Origin: Schizophyllum amplum
Taxonomy: Eukaryota; Basidiomycota; Agaricomycetes; Agaricales; Schizophyllaceae
Assembly: GCA_007026445.1 (NCBI GenBank)
Contig: VDMD01000001.1
Span: forward strand, 2,976,001 to 3,040,000
DNA length: 64,000 nucleotides
Direction: 5' to 3'
Shown: in pieces, positions 33,215-45,319 of the stretch
Numbering within the stretch: the stretch's first letter is position 1
Layout of the letters: every line of letters begins with the position of its first letter
Notes under the pieces: model-generated
Told to the model about the DNA's origin: nothing
Seen by the model: only the letters and a program-made list of their open reading frames with translations
The model's database searches: none
Made by a program: the position numbers and the translations under genes

Positions 33215-33967
33215 ATCTGTGCTGGGAGGTTGTCAAGTGAGGAATGAGAAGGTGGGTCTTATACCATCGCGGCCCATCCAAGTCTTCGCATGACTCAGAC
33301 GTGTATCCCAAAGCCGACTCGGTGCCCAGCTGCATATAAGGCTTGTATATGGCTTGAATAAGCGATGCGACGAGCGAGGTCAGTATTCTGGAAGCTCGAA
33401 GACGCTCACACGACCACTCGGTGACGGGTGGCGAATGACGTTCGTCGGCGCCGTCCGCGCGTCTACTTCATCTGCAGCTCAAAGTATTACACTGTTGCAT
33501 GTGTCTGCATGCCCTGTAAGCTAGCTGTAAGCGCCAACACTAAACTGAAGCCACGGCGAACGTGAAATCGGCGATGGAGTCAAACCTTCAAGCTTCAAGC
33601 TTCAAGGCCGATGGACATCGGAATGACGTTCGTCGGCGCCGTCCGCGCGTCTACTTCATCTGCAGCTCAAAGTATTACACTGTTGCATGTGTCTGCATGC
33701 ACTGTAAGCTAAATGTAAGCGCCAACACTAAACTGAAGCCACGGCGAACGTGAAATCGGCGATGGAGTCAAGCCTTCAAGCTTCAAGGCCGATGGGCATC
33801 GGAATGCGGGCGGCGAGGCACTAGCCGCTAGGAGCTCTGGCGCGCAAGTTGTCTTCGAGAGCGCAGCAGAGAGATATGTGATGTTTCTCGCTTTTCTCTC
33901 TGGTGTTGGATAGTCTTGTCCCATTCTATAGGCGCAAAAAATATATCTAGCATAGATCCAGAACGGC
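33215..33967. other. Intergenic with a tandem duplication
   Basis: 753 bp between two minus-strand genes, mostly filled by the two-copy repeat annotated separately. No gene recognised. Confidence 0.6.
33433..33805 (+). repeat. Direct duplication of a ~185-bp noncoding unit
   Basis: Copy one 33,433-33,620, copy two 33,621-33,805, offset 188 bp. Both begin GAATGACGTTCGTCGGCGCC and end with CAAGCTTCAAGGCCGATGG and a short CATCGGAATG. Only a handful of mismatches; copy one has one extra CAAGCTT unit and TAGCTG where copy two has TAAATG. Recent tandem duplication, or two copies of a small element. Confidence 0.85.
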
Positions 33968-35976
33968 TCATGCGCCCCAGTACTTGCGCTCGAAGTACCG
34001 GAAGCCGGGGTACGTGACTGCAGTGAAAGCGAACGATAACTCGAATCCGATGTCCCCACCTTGAGGAACGGCGTCAGTATGACACGGCTGTAGCGTCGAA
34101 GGGCCAGACAATTTACTCACCGATACCCGGAATCCCAAATTTGTTGCCGATCACACCCACATACCATGTCTGCGCCATGCCGAGCACCGCGCCCATGACA
34201 CCGAAGCCCAGCGCGAGGAAACTGGCGATGCCCAGCGGTAGCTTGCTCCGCTCGTTGTACTCGTCCGGGGCGTAATTCCTCCAGTCGTTATGCCTAAAGA
34301 TCAGGTGCTCCTCTATCAGGATCGTCGAGAAAATCGCGAGCCAGTAGCTCAGGATGACGAGCAGCGTGTCCAGCCACTCTTCGAAGTAGGTCGCGCCGAC
34401 GATGGCGAGGGCAATGTAGATGGCGGAGCCAGCGAGGACGATGAAGACGCGGGGGATCGCTTGAGCGTAGCGGCCGAGAACCTGGAACGTAACGGACAGG
34501 GAGTACATGTTGGGAATGTTGTTGGCGACGATAGACAGGGCGAGCAGGACGAGAAGGAAGCTGCCGAAACCGTGCATGGTCCCTGTGAGGGGCGCACCGA
34601 GCAGACCGCCCTGTCAAAGGTTACTGGCTGATTCATACGCGTTTTTCGTGGTACTTACAACACCGATGGAGTTGTACGCATCGCCCCATGCAGGCTTTGC
34701 GTCGAATGTGTGCATAGCGACCGCGCCGAGAACCTCGACGAGGATCATGGGTAAGTTCATACCACAGCTGCAGATGATGAGGAGGACGTTGGGAGAGCAG
34801 GTTCAGCAGGACGTACTACGTGGACCAGAAGACCCTCCAGGATGACATCTCTTCGGGAAGTGAAACCGAGTAGTCCGCAGCTAGAGATGTCCAACCCAGC
34901 GCGAAGCCGGCCACACTTATCGGACGGTCAGTTAGACGAAAAGTCGTCACAGATTTGAGAGAACTCACGTGGCGCCGTATGAGAGCACACTCGCCGCCTC
35001 AATCTCTCCGCTGCCGCCCCAGGCGCCGACATCAACGTGACCGCCAATCTCTCCTGCATATATGATGAAGATGACGAAGACCTGCATGCATTGTAAGAGC
35101 CAGTGGATGGATGATATATAAGTCACGCACAGGGATCCACGAGTACTTCTCGTACGCGTGAACGACGCGGTATCCCATGAAGGACACTATGATCGTTCCG
35201 ATGGCGATAACGACAATAGCAGCGGCGATGGGGATCTGATGCGAGGTGCTGACGGCCTGCAATGTCTGGCCACCGACGATAGAGTTTACGACCGACCATC
35301 CGACGCAGGCGATGCAGTTCAGAATTACGGGTATAAGCGCCGTGAAGTAGCCGAAAGAATAGCGGGAGAGCGTAAGCTGGCGCAAACCTGCGATAGTGAT
35401 GCGTTAAGTGAGCGGCTCTGCAAAGTGAAGAAGCATCGTACCGAGCTTCGGACCCCATGTAGAGAAATAAGAAGCGGGGATTGACGTGATGAGGTTGAAG
35501 AACAGGATGGTCAGGACCGCATCTCGGAGACCCAGCTCGAAGACGGAGGCGGATAGTGTTCCGAGGGAGAATGTCGAGATTGTCATGTTGGCCGCAAGCC
35601 ACATCCAGAAGCACACCAACGACGCTGTTTGAGATTTAGTTAGCTCAGATGCCCGGGGGAAAGCGTGTGCGTGCCGGGGAAGACGGGGAGGAGGAGTTTC
35701 ACTCACACGACTGCGTCCGCTCGTCTGGCTGCACGCGCTCAATGCCCCGCGCTTCAACACCAAAGCGATCCAGCTTCTCCACAAGCGTCCACAGATACCT
35801 GAGCTTCCCTCGCGGGACCTCATCGTGCAAGTCCGCGATGCGCGCTTCATGCACACTGGGGGAAGGATTCAGTAAAGTGCGATCGAGGACAAAACATCGT
35901 CTACGCACCTGGTCTGCCCCCCGACCGAGTCCTTCTCGATCCCCTTCTCGGGGTCAGAGCTGTGGCTGATGCTCAT
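33968..35976 (-). CDS. FCY2: Purine-cytosine permease (NCS1 family, FCY2-like)
   Basis: Plasma-membrane proton symporter for cytosine, adenine, guanine and hypoxanthine. Nine exons on the minus strand: 35976-35909, 35855-35707, 35624-35442, 35387-35131, 35081-34969, 34915-34820, 34767-34659, 34610-34121 and 34059-33968; about 518 residues. An N-terminal cytoplasmic segment (IERVQPDERTQ) is followed by about twelve hydrophobic spans. Family landmarks: CFWMWLAANMTISTFSLG, SYFSTWGPKLG, GLRQLTLSRYSFGY, GWTSLAADYSVSLP (substrate-site region), NNIPNMYSLS, and FRHNDWRNY near the end. Fungal NCS1 members of this clade transport purines and cytosine and take up 5-fluorocytosine; the exact substrate is inferred from similarity only. 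Confidence 0.92.
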
Positions 35977-36589
35977 GGCGGGCGTCGGGCGCTAACGCTT
36001 GCGAGAGGGTGAACGAAGGTAAGAGACAAGCCTAGAGTGCTTATCTGCGTCGGCAGCGCCATCCCCCGTGCCCGTCAAAATATAAACCCTGTAGCGCGTG
36101 AGAGATGACATGGAGCAGGTGGTCTTGGCCACTGCACACGGCTGGGATCTTTATCTGTTATTTTTCCAAAGATAGAGGTCCCATTGGCGCTGATCGGACA
36201 AGGAACGAATGGCCCGGGTCTCCTCAGCGCACCCGAGCATACGCGCCTGCGATTGTCGGTCTGTCCTGAAGATAGGCTGCTGCGAGAGGCTGTATCTGCT
36301 GTATTTTGCTCGTCTTGTGGCTGCAGAGCCGACGCAAAGAGATGCGAGGTGGGAGCCCAGGCTCCGCGAGCGCATGTGCCATGCAGACGCGCTTGAAAGT
36401 ATTTGACAACGGAACTTGAAGGGGAAGAATCAAACAGACGCCATCGCCGAGGCCGACGACGGATCAATACACGTGACCCATGTTCGTCTTTGCCCGGTTC
36501 CTGGATGCCACTCTATACTGCAGCAGTGTATCTATTGAGGCACGCTCGATCCGAATAGCAGAGAGAACGAGAGTATGCCAGATAAGTTA
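35977..36589. other. Intergenic spacer
   Basis: 613 bp between two minus-strand genes: the promoter of the permease and the 3' end of the aminopeptidase. A TATAAA near 36,078 on the plus strand is in the wrong direction; TATATTTTGACG read on the minus strand near 36,084 is a possible TATA for the permease. Nothing else seen. Confidence 0.4.
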
Positions 36590-39259
36590 TTACAATGGGG
36601 AGCACTCCCTCTTCAACCATTCTAACGTTTCCTTGTCACCGTCAAGAAGCGGCGTGAGCTTTTCCAAGACCACCCCGTGGTACCAATCCACCCATTCTCG
36701 CTCCTCCGCGCTCAACAACGAGACGTCGATCAGCTTCTTGTGAATCGGACACCTACAACGTCCAAGTCAGTTACTAAATCGGACAAGACTCATCAAAACA
36801 CACATCGTCACGGTCTCAAACCGCAAGTATCCTCTGTCCCCAAAATTGTTCGGTGTATCTGCTGGTCGCGCGAGGACGATGCTCTCAATGCGGATGCCAA
36901 ACTTGCCATCGGCGTAATAGCCAGGTTCGTTGGATATGGTCATGCCCGACTTGATAGGCACTGAGTTGGCCGCTACATAGGAGAGTGAGTCAGATAAGAA
37001 GGGGGTGAGCGTAGGCGGGAATACGAAACCCACTTATGCGAGTACCCATGCCGTGGGGGCCTTCGTGCACGTTCAAGAAGGCACCGACGCCGTGCCCAGT
37101 GCCGTGCCTGCAGCCTTGTGAGCCTGTAGTCATGTCCAAAGCGTATAGCGTACCTGTAGTCCAAGCCGTCACGCCACAATGCTCTCCTAGCCCAAGGATC
37201 GCTGAAAGAAGAGTCAAGCAGGACAAAAGGTGAAGTACGGTCGACGCATACAGAAGGTAACCTGTCTCATAATTAGTAATTTTATCTGCTGAAGAGTAGC
37301 GGGACACGAACCAGTAGTGCCGTTCGGGAACACAGCGGTAGCAATGGCGATGTGGCCTTGCAGAACTCGCGTGTTTGCACGGCGCTCCTCTTCCGTTGGA
37401 GTACCAAAATGCTAAGCAAAGCTCAGAAGAGGAGCGACGGACGCAAAGGAAGGAGTTCATACCCAGGTACGTGTGACATCTGTGGTACCATCAAGGAATT
37501 GGGCGCCTGAGTCGCAGAGGTAGATCTGGTCCCTTTTGACCACCATGCAGTCCTCCGGAGTGGGCTCATAGTGGATGATAGCTGTCAAGTTTTAGTATAG
37601 CTAGACTCTGGAGCCTGTGTGAGGTCGTACCTCCGTTCGGCCCTGTAGCAGAGATGGTCGGGAAGGATAGGCCCTTGAAATGCTGCTGCTCCCTGCCGAA
37701 ACGTTAGAGGCAACGAGTGGCGCAACGCGTATGCACATACGCTCTGTATGCCTCAAGCTTGTCGGCGGCGGTGCATTCGGTCAACTCTACGCCCTTTTCC
37801 AGCTGCGCTTCGAGCCAGCTGAAGTACTTGACAAGCGCCGCACCATCGCGGAGATGCGACTGCCTGAAGCCCTCGAGCTCTACTTCGTTCTTGACCGCTT
37901 TCAGGTCGGTAATGGGTGACCGCGTTGAAAGGACGCGATTCTGCCTCGGCCGTAAGCTATTAAAGCGAGGTCCTAGCAGCGCACTCACCTTGTCAAAGCA
38001 GCTTGCCACGGCCAGGCTGGCGTTGCTGGCAATGAGCACTTTCTGATCCCCACTATCCACGAGGCCTTTGAGGTCGGCACGCAGGTACTCCCAGACCGCC
38101 GTATATGGGCGGAACTCGACGTCGTTCGCCAGCCGCGATTTCGCATCATCCGCCACACGCGCCGCGTCCGCAAAGACGATGGCGCGCGTCGGCTCAACAA
38201 CAGCGTACGCAAAGAACACCGGGTTGTAGTCGATGTCCGAGCCGCGGAGGTTGAAGAGCCACGCCAGGTCGTCGAGGTTGGTCACGACCATCGCGCAGGC
38301 GTCCTTCTCCTCGAGCGCGCGGCGCAGCCTGGCGAGCTTGCTCGCGTGACTTTCGCCGGAGAACTGCTCGGGGAGATGGAAGACCTCGTTGGCGGGCCGC
38401 TTCGGCTTGGTGGCGCCCCAGACTTCGTCTACGAGGTTGGTGGTGAGGGGGACGAGTTCAGAGCCCTTGAGAGCGAGTTGGGTCGAGATGGTCTCTGCGT
38501 CGGATACGGAGAGGACGGTGGAGTCGATGCCGATCTTGGAGTTTGCGGGGAGCGTCTTGTGTAGGAATTCTTGCCAAGTGGGGACATCTGGTCGGTCATG
38601 AGCATGGATGGAGGGCGAGCCAGAGCGCGATTACGAGCCTGGCATGCCGACCTTCATTAAGGTCCAGTTGCTGTCGTGCATGTCAGACGTTGATCGCACT
38701 GTGCATGATAGCTACACACTCGTCAAGCTGCTGGCTTGCTTGCAGATAGTACCGTCCGTCCGTGAAGAGGTATGCGTGGTCCAGCGTCACGATGGCGCAT
38801 CCTGGCGTCCATGTTCAGCAAAGCGAGCGACGGGGTATGGAGGGGAACGCACCCGCAGACCCAGTGAATCCGGATATCCAGGCGCGTCGTTCGTCTGCCG
38901 CCGCGAGATACTCGCTGGCATCTACTGGGCATCAGTGCTGCCCAGCGCCGATCAAACCCGCGCTCACGCTCGTCTTCGGTGGGGACAACGAACGCGTCGA
39001 CGGAGTAGCCGTCCTGCGCCATAAGATCCCTCAGCTTCTGCAGCCGGTCCGTGGTGTTCGTCGGATGAGGCGCCATGGTCGATAACAATGACTGAGCTCG
39101 AGGACGTGCGGTCTGGAAGTAGCGAGCAAGGGCCGGTCGAGGGCAAGATATCGAACAAGCTAGCGGACGTAGACGGGGACAACAGTATCGTGCAAGAGAT
39201 GCTGCACGAATATTCGACTTGCTGGAGCGGGTTGACCTGAGCACGAGACCACGCAACAT
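36590..39259 (-). CDS. AMPP: Xaa-Pro aminopeptidase P (M24B), with a possible mitochondrial form
   Basis: Cleaves the N-terminal residue before a proline; two-metal (Mn) enzyme. About ten short introns; the C-terminal exon ends [11 protein letters not shown] at 36590. Visible parts: [32 protein letters not shown], the second creatinase-like domain, and the M24 metal ligands in [17 protein letters not shown] (two Asp), [17 protein letters not shown] (His), SNEPGYY (Glu) and RIESI (Glu). The cytosolic start would be [12 protein letters not shown] at 39076. An in-frame ATG at 39259 adds 61 residues ([15 protein letters not shown]...) with many Arg, no Asp or Glu: a classic mitochondrial presequence. 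I annotate the longer form; both may be made. Confidence 0.93.
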
Positions 39260-39593
39260 ACGGAATAAGTAGTGACAGACTGGTAACAGAAGGCGAGCTT
39301 GAAGTTCAACTTCAACGAGGAAACCCGGCAAGATGCGATGCAATGTTGCTTGACCATTACTACGCTACAATGGGAGCTCTACATCCAGAGTAAGAGCCCG
39401 TACGTCTAGTAAAAATACAGCTAGTTCATTATAAGTATGCAAGCCACAAACCAGTAACACAGAACCATTAGAGGACGCCATCGAGGTGCCCCATATATGC
39501 TACAAAGACGTCAGGAGAGGTAAGTAAAACGTTGGACGTGGTCCGTGGTCATCGTGAATGCAAGAAAAGGAAAGATAGAGTGAGGTTTAGTGT
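39260..39593. other. Intergenic spacer
   Basis: 334 bp between the longer aminopeptidase start and the PRM1 stop, both on the minus strand. AT-rich around 39,400-39,470. No feature recognised. Confidence 0.4.
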
Positions 39594-42500
39594 TCATAGT
39601 ACGACTGGTTGGAAGGGGTTCGTATTCATGCTCTTCCGCGGGTGGGCAGGGAGAATGATTACCTGGTGCTCGTCGTCGAACGGCGTCACAAAGGGGTTGA
39701 CCGGGCCCTTGCCACCAGCGCCGACGCCCGCCATACCCGCGGTCCTGGCGTCTGACGAGGGCGCCGGGCTTGGCTGCGCATCCGCGAACGGGTTCTGATT
39801 CAGCAGCGTCGAGGATGACCGAGCCGGCACCGTCGTCAGCAAACGCGTCGTCGGTGTGAGAAGGTTGGAGGACGAGGTCGTCTTGACGCTCAGGCTGGCT
39901 CCGCTGTCGTTCGTTTGCTTGAACGATGGCGGACCTGGACGAGCGCGCACGGCGTTCGGTTGCTGCTGAGGCCGGTCGAAGCCAAGATGCAAAGGCGCAG
40001 GGAACGGCGCTGACCGACCATGCGACCCGTGACTGAGCGGCGCGCCGAGGGAGTCCTCAGTGTAGAAGTCCTCGTTCACGTCTGCGGGGACCGACGACAC
40101 GCGGGAGTTCTTCGTTGGCGGGAGGGCAACGGACTCCGTCTCCTTCCCGTGTTTGCCCAAGGCGAGACGCGGGGCGTTCAATGCGCGACCGAGGGCGCCG
40201 AGGTCGCGGCGCGCGGGGTGGATCGGGGGCGGCAGGTTGCTTGACTGACTCGAGCCGCTCGTCGACCTCGAATGCAGTGAGTTGGAAGCACGCGTCGTCG
40301 GGCTGATGATATTGACCCAAGGCGTGTGGCGTCGGGTGGCCGTGGGTGAGATGGACCACCGCGAGCGCTCTTCGGGCGAAGCGTCCTGCTCGTGCGCTGC
40401 AGGCATATCCGGAGCACCATCCACAGGGCGCGTCGTACCCGCCATCGCCCGTCCAACGGAGATGCGCAGGTCGGGCTTGCCGCGAGGACTTGACGCTCGG
40501 GAAGGCTGGGTGCTTTCACTGGCGTGCGCACGCGCTCCACCGAAGATGCGAGCGAAAATGCCTGGCCGTCCGACATCCACCCCTGCCTTCTCGTCAGCAA
40601 GCAAAGCCTCCCTACTCCGCTGGCCATCAGCCTGCAACCTGACCTCGGGAATCGACTTCTCGCCGAGCTCCGAGGGCGCCTTGTCCTTCTCCGCACGAGA
40701 CGAACGACCGAGGGACCATGGTGTCCAGGGTGACGGCTTCGGAGATGGCAGCGGTGTGAAAGAAGGGAGATCGTGGTGGGCAACGGTGAGTCCCTGCTGC
40801 TCGGAGGCAGAGGGCTGTGTAGGTATGCCCTCCCGGAAGGGCACAACGAGACCGTTGATGTCAGCCCTCTGCTCCTGCTCCCAACGCCGCCTCTCGCGCC
40901 CTTCCCTGACTCGAGCGAACCAGGCCGTCCAGAACCACGTGTTTCCACCCTCGCCACCTGCCGCGGGTTCGGAACGTGAGCGCGTCTCCTTGCGTCCCAC
41001 CCACCAGGCCTTGCCGTACGAGTGCCAGAAGATGATGCAGAGCCCAATGAGAACGACGAGTCCCCACAGGCCGACAAAGACGGCGAACATGATGCGCTCC
41101 TTCTTGAGGGACTCGGTGTACGACCGCACGAGCTTGTCGACGATGCCGTTGTCCTCCTCGCCATCCCCACTGTCGCCCCCGCCGAGTGCGGCAGCGGAGA
41201 TCGGACGCGAGATCTCCTGGACGCCATCTGGGCCGATGACGAGAACGGAGTCGTTCATCGTGGGTAGCTCGACCTGGATGTTATCATGGAGGAATGTGAG
41301 GGCGTTCTCGATGGCAACGATTTTGCTCCCCAGCAAGCAGAAGACGAACTCGGAGACGGGCTGTTCGAGGGGGGTGTCGTCAAAGACACTCTCGATGGCG
41401 TTCTCCACGCTGTCGTAGAAGGCGACGAGTGTGTCGTTCAGGGTGACAGTCGTGGTGTTCAGCCAGCCGAAGACGCCGCCGTCGATCTGCTCCTGCATCG
41501 ACGCGATTTGTGCATTGACGTCGGCGGCGTACTGCGCGGACTGGTTGTACATGCTGCCGTTGATCTGCGTCGCGATGCTGTTGGAAAGATCGTCCGCAGA
41601 GGCCGCGGCGCGCTCCTTGTACTCGCCGACAAGGGGGTCGAGCGCGAGCAGCTGGATCTGCACGGACAGCAGGCCGACAAAGCCGATCAGGAAGCACGCC
41701 AGCGCAGGCGGGTGGAAGATGTAGTGAAGGAACCACGTCAAGTTCGTCGTCTTCGTGGGCCCGAGGCGCAGGCGGCGCGCAGTGTTGTTCGCGAAGCGAG
41801 TTAGGATTGGATGCTGCCCTGCCGCTTGCAGCATGAGCATGTTGTGGTCCGTGAGCTCAACGTTGGGCATGTTACCGCCCTTGCTACCGCTCACGGGCTT
41901 CGACTGGTACAGCACGGGGTCCGACATCCATGCCTGGCGGGTGTAGTCGATGTGCTGGAGCTGACTGCGCCACTTGTACCACACGAGGAAGCAGTTGAGG
42001 CCAATGAGGCAGAGGGCGATGACTATGATGATGACAATGCCAATCTTCGTCGCCTTGATGATGTCGTTGCCCAGGTCATCGACAACGGAGGTGTCGAGGT
42101 CGTGGCAGAAGCGGACCGTGTTTGTCTCCGGGACGGACATGAGTGACGAGTTGAAGTTCAGCCCCGCGAAGGTGTCGTTGATATCCGCCTTGAGGAGCTC
42201 GAACGGAGTATCAATCCTGATGAAGGGTCAGCACGGATGGTATGGGAGATGAGGTGCAAGGTACGCACACATTCTCAATGGCCTCCTTAATTTCATCGAA
42301 GGTGGGTACAGTGTTGTTCAGGCTCGTGAGCGCGTCTTGGAAGGTCGTGGGGAGGTTGAGGTTCGTGAGGGAGGACAGGTCCGGCATATCAATCTGGGGC
42401 GCGCTTATGTCGCCAAACGGGTTGATGGCGTTGACGCCGTCGATGGCAGTCTGGAAAGCCGAGTTGGCGCCGCTGATGGCGCTCTGTATGGTGTCCGCGA

Positions 42501-43060
42501 GCCCGTCCGCGATGTTCTCGACGAATTCTTTGACCTGGAGGAGGTTTAGCCCGCAGCAGAAAAACAATGGGTGGCCGACGCACCTCGTCCGCCGCGCTAA
42601 TAAGCAACGATATTCCGCCACGGATGACGAGCTCGACAAAACAGAGCAGCGTGGAGCGGTAGATGTCGATAATGAAGTTGATGATGGCCTCCATTATGGT
42701 CAGCGCGAGAACCATGGTGGCGCGCGCGGCATTCATGGTCGCGTTGACGGAGTCTGCAAAGAGCTCGTTGCTGCCCATGGCCATGTAGCGGGGGAGGCTT
42801 GCGGACGAGGTGGCGGCGTTTTCGGCGGCCTTGCAGCTGGCAATCATGTTGTCTTTTGCGCTGTCGACGGAGTCCTGCATGGAGGACGAGGAGATGGCAA
42901 GGCGGAAGGCAACGAAGAGGAGGGAGAGGATAGGGTACGCGAGCCACGTGAGGGAGAGGAGATGGGGGAGCTCGAGGTATGGCTTGAGGGCGTACGCGGT
43001 CGTGGTCGTCGTGGCATCGTAAGTCGGCGGCGGCGACATCCAGCGTGGAAATTCTGACAT
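39594..43060 (-). CDS. PRM1: Plasma membrane fusion protein PRM1
   Basis: Multi-pass membrane protein that stabilises membrane fusion between mating cells or hyphae. Exons on the minus strand 43060-42584, 42534-42269 and 42216-39594; about 1121 residues. The N-terminus [10 protein letters not shown]...[19 protein letters not shown] is the conserved Prm1 opening. Hydrophobic spans follow at about residues 30-60, 120-160, 280-310, 390-420 and 630-660, separated by large extracellular loops with many N-glycosylation sites (NTT, NGS, NQS, NDT, NNT). Other family landmarks are [48 protein letters not shown] and [17 protein letters not shown]. The ~400-residue cytoplasmic tail is Ser/Pro-rich and disordered, longer than in yeast Prm1. 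It is divergent from the small Cys-tailed gene at 44232. Confidence 0.95.
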
Positions 43061-44231
43061 GGCGAGTCGACCGGCGACGCGTTCGTCGTGAAAAAGTAAA
43101 AAGAGGGACGAAAGGAAGCACGCCCTCCATTTTACCGAAAGACCTTTATAACGTACACCCGGGCCACGATGGTCATTGTCTCCCCAAACGGGAGACGTCA
43201 CGATCAATTGTCTGTCACGGTTGCATGTTTTGTGACGCTGTCACAGCGCATTGTCCTCACTCCGTTCACCGTCAGTCGTGGCTACGCGTTGAGTCGTGTC
43301 TGCATTACGCGACGATGCGCTCCTAGACCCCGCCTCAATGTGTGCCGCCTTACGACTGAAGGGTCAACGCAGCAATGTCTAGGGCTGCCCAAGTTCGTCT
43401 GCTTGCCTGATCTCCAGCTCTCGATTCGTATGCAATGTTTTCGAACTTTGTCAAGACTTTGCAATCTTCTCTACCGCGGCGTGACCACCGTCCTACATTC
43501 TTCGACGGAGCCCGCTGCCCGGGTATCGATGGAGTTTCCTACCCCCTTGTGCACTAAAGGGGATATTGCCGATGCCCTTATTGTCTTCTCCATCTTGCGT
43601 CCACCCTTCTATCACGGATCTCACGTCGGTCTTGCAGTGTATTCTCAGAAGCCTTGCTGCCGCTGAAGTATCTCAATCTGCGACTTGGGATGGCTTTGGG
43701 CCCGTCACTGTCGCAGCTGCTGTCAGGCGAAGGAACGTAATTTCTCCCACGCACACATCAATTTTGCCCCTGAGGCCTCAAGTGCAGCCAAAGTGCCGTT
43801 CGCGCTTCTGGCATAACTTGAACGAGGACTCAGCACTCAGGGAACAATCAGGGAAGAAGCAACTGGACGCGGTCACCTGACCGCGGGCGAGCTCATATCG
43901 AACCACGCGGCCGGGATCGGCCGGTCGCCGTCGAGAAGTTTATTCGCGCTTGACGCACGCCACATTATTGCCGCCTTTTTCTTTTTCTTTCCTCCCGTCG
44001 AGCGCACCAAAGTGCACTACTTCAGTACTTGACGCCTTGTCAGTGCGTGGATTGGTCCTCTGAGCGCTTACCGTTGCTGATCATACCTTTTGTCAGGAAG
44101 TGAGACAAGCGAACAATTGTGAAAGGCCAAACCACCTCGAGAAAACCGTTCTGTGCTATATAATAGCTGCGCTCGCAAACATTCCTGTGCACGCTACCTT
44201 CAATAACCCTACCACGCTCGCGAGAATCGAC
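43061..44231. other. 1.2-kb divergent spacer
   Basis: Between PRM1 (minus) and the small Cys-tailed gene (plus). Overlapping short ORFs at 43,169-43,880 show no domains. A palindromic GC patch (gcggccgggatcggccggtcgccg) at about 43,910-43,935 contains CGG/CCG triplets in several orientations, as bound by Zn2Cys6 factors; this is only suggestive. Confidence 0.45.
44156..44166 (+). promoter_or_regulatory. TATA box of the small Cys-tailed gene
   Basis: CTATATAATAG, about 66 bp upstream of the ATG at 44232 and followed by a CT/AC-rich leader. Position and sequence fit a fungal TATA box. Confidence 0.6.
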
Positions 44232-44785
44232 ATGGAGTGAGATGTCCCGCTATTGTGGCACAGCGCCGATCTCACCACTGAATCAGGTCACCTTCCTCAG
44301 TAAAGAAGTCCACCTGCCCTTTCAAAAAGCCAGCGCCAAGGGCCAATATACACGCGCGACGCACGACATACTTCGAAGAGGACGAAGACAGCGGCGCGCA
44401 GCGGAGTATCCCCTTTGTCCCGCCACAAATTCTAGCCAAAGGGCAGGATAGCAGCGTGCAGAAGAGGACTTCCAAAACAGCACTGACTGCTGGACTAGCG
44501 AGGCGCCATCCGACATTTGTGCCAGCCGGGTTTTTGGTGGAAGGGACGACAGTGGAAGGCTTAAGCTCGCCTGCGAGCCCGCCTCCGCCGCCACCGGCCC
44601 CTGAGGTGGAAGGACCGTCAGCTTCGGAAGATGACTACCTCTCAAAACAACAACAGACGTTCCGCTCGAAGTTCATTAGCATTCCGCCTGCGCAGAGCGA
44701 CCCGCAGGCTGAATGGGATTATCCCTGCGAATGCATCACCCGGCGTTGCCTCAAATGCGTCTTTCTCCAGCATGCGGCGAAGTAG
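44232..44785 (+). CDS. Small unknown protein with a C-terminal Cys cluster
   Basis: Not recognised. The model is a 5-nt coding exon (44232-44236, ATGGA), a 50-nt intron with GTGAGA...AATCAG ends (44237-44286) and exon 44287-44785, giving about 167 residues. The intron is needed: without it the ATG runs straight into TGA. The protein is basic at the start (SVKKSTCPFKKPAP), has an acidic patch (YFEEDEDSG), a Lys/Arg-rich stretch (VQKRTSKTALTAGLARR), a Pro run and then ends CECITRRCLKCVFLQHAAK, i.e. C-x-C-x4-C-x2-C, a possible metal site or disulphide cluster. No signal peptide, so probably intracellular. A TATA box sits at a proper distance. The call rests on gene structure, not homology. Confidence 0.6.
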
Positions 44786-45319
44786 GGCAAAGTTCATCCT
44801 TTCTGTGGACGAGACGATGCTGATGATGCTCTCTACAGGTTCACCTACATTGTCAACCGAGGACCGCAGAGCGCTTTCGCGTCACGTCTGTCCGACCGTT
44901 CCTCGACGCAGTGAGGACTTTGACTCTAGTGCTCATTACTTCCTTGCGACATCTTGTATTGTCACATTCCTCCATATTCGCACCCTTGACTTTATACTCT
45001 TGGACCCTGCTCCTGGTGCACAGCGGCGACTTGTAACGACCCTACGCGCTGCGCTCAGGTGCACAACACCTATCAAACGCATATAATAATTGTACTTTAC
45101 ATTATTCTCATTCCAACTATGTGATCAACCATTCCGGTCCTCTTGATCAACCATACACGTACTGTGGCAATTTTCTTGAGCATACAGGACAGAAGCTTCA
45201 TAACAGTATCTTCTTATCAAGTACCTGCAAAATACAATGACCACCTTTGTTTGGTTTTGTTTCTGGCACGCTGCCATCACCTGCCTTCTACCATCGCGCG
45301 CGCTCGCGACCTCAGCGCG
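44786..45319. other. Intergenic spacer
   Basis: 534 bp between tandem plus-strand genes, AT-rich around 45,080-45,250. No clear TATA box before MDM31; an upstream in-frame open stretch begins near 45,143 without an ATG of good context. Confidence 0.4.

Noticed and set aside
40282..41418. 378-codon plus-strand ORF inside PRM1
   Set aside because: Antisense to a well-supported PRM1 exon with conserved membrane segments.
43906..43936. Palindromic CGG-rich patch as a Zn2Cys6 operator
   Set aside because: CGG triplets are frequent in this GC-rich DNA; spacing is not that of a known site.
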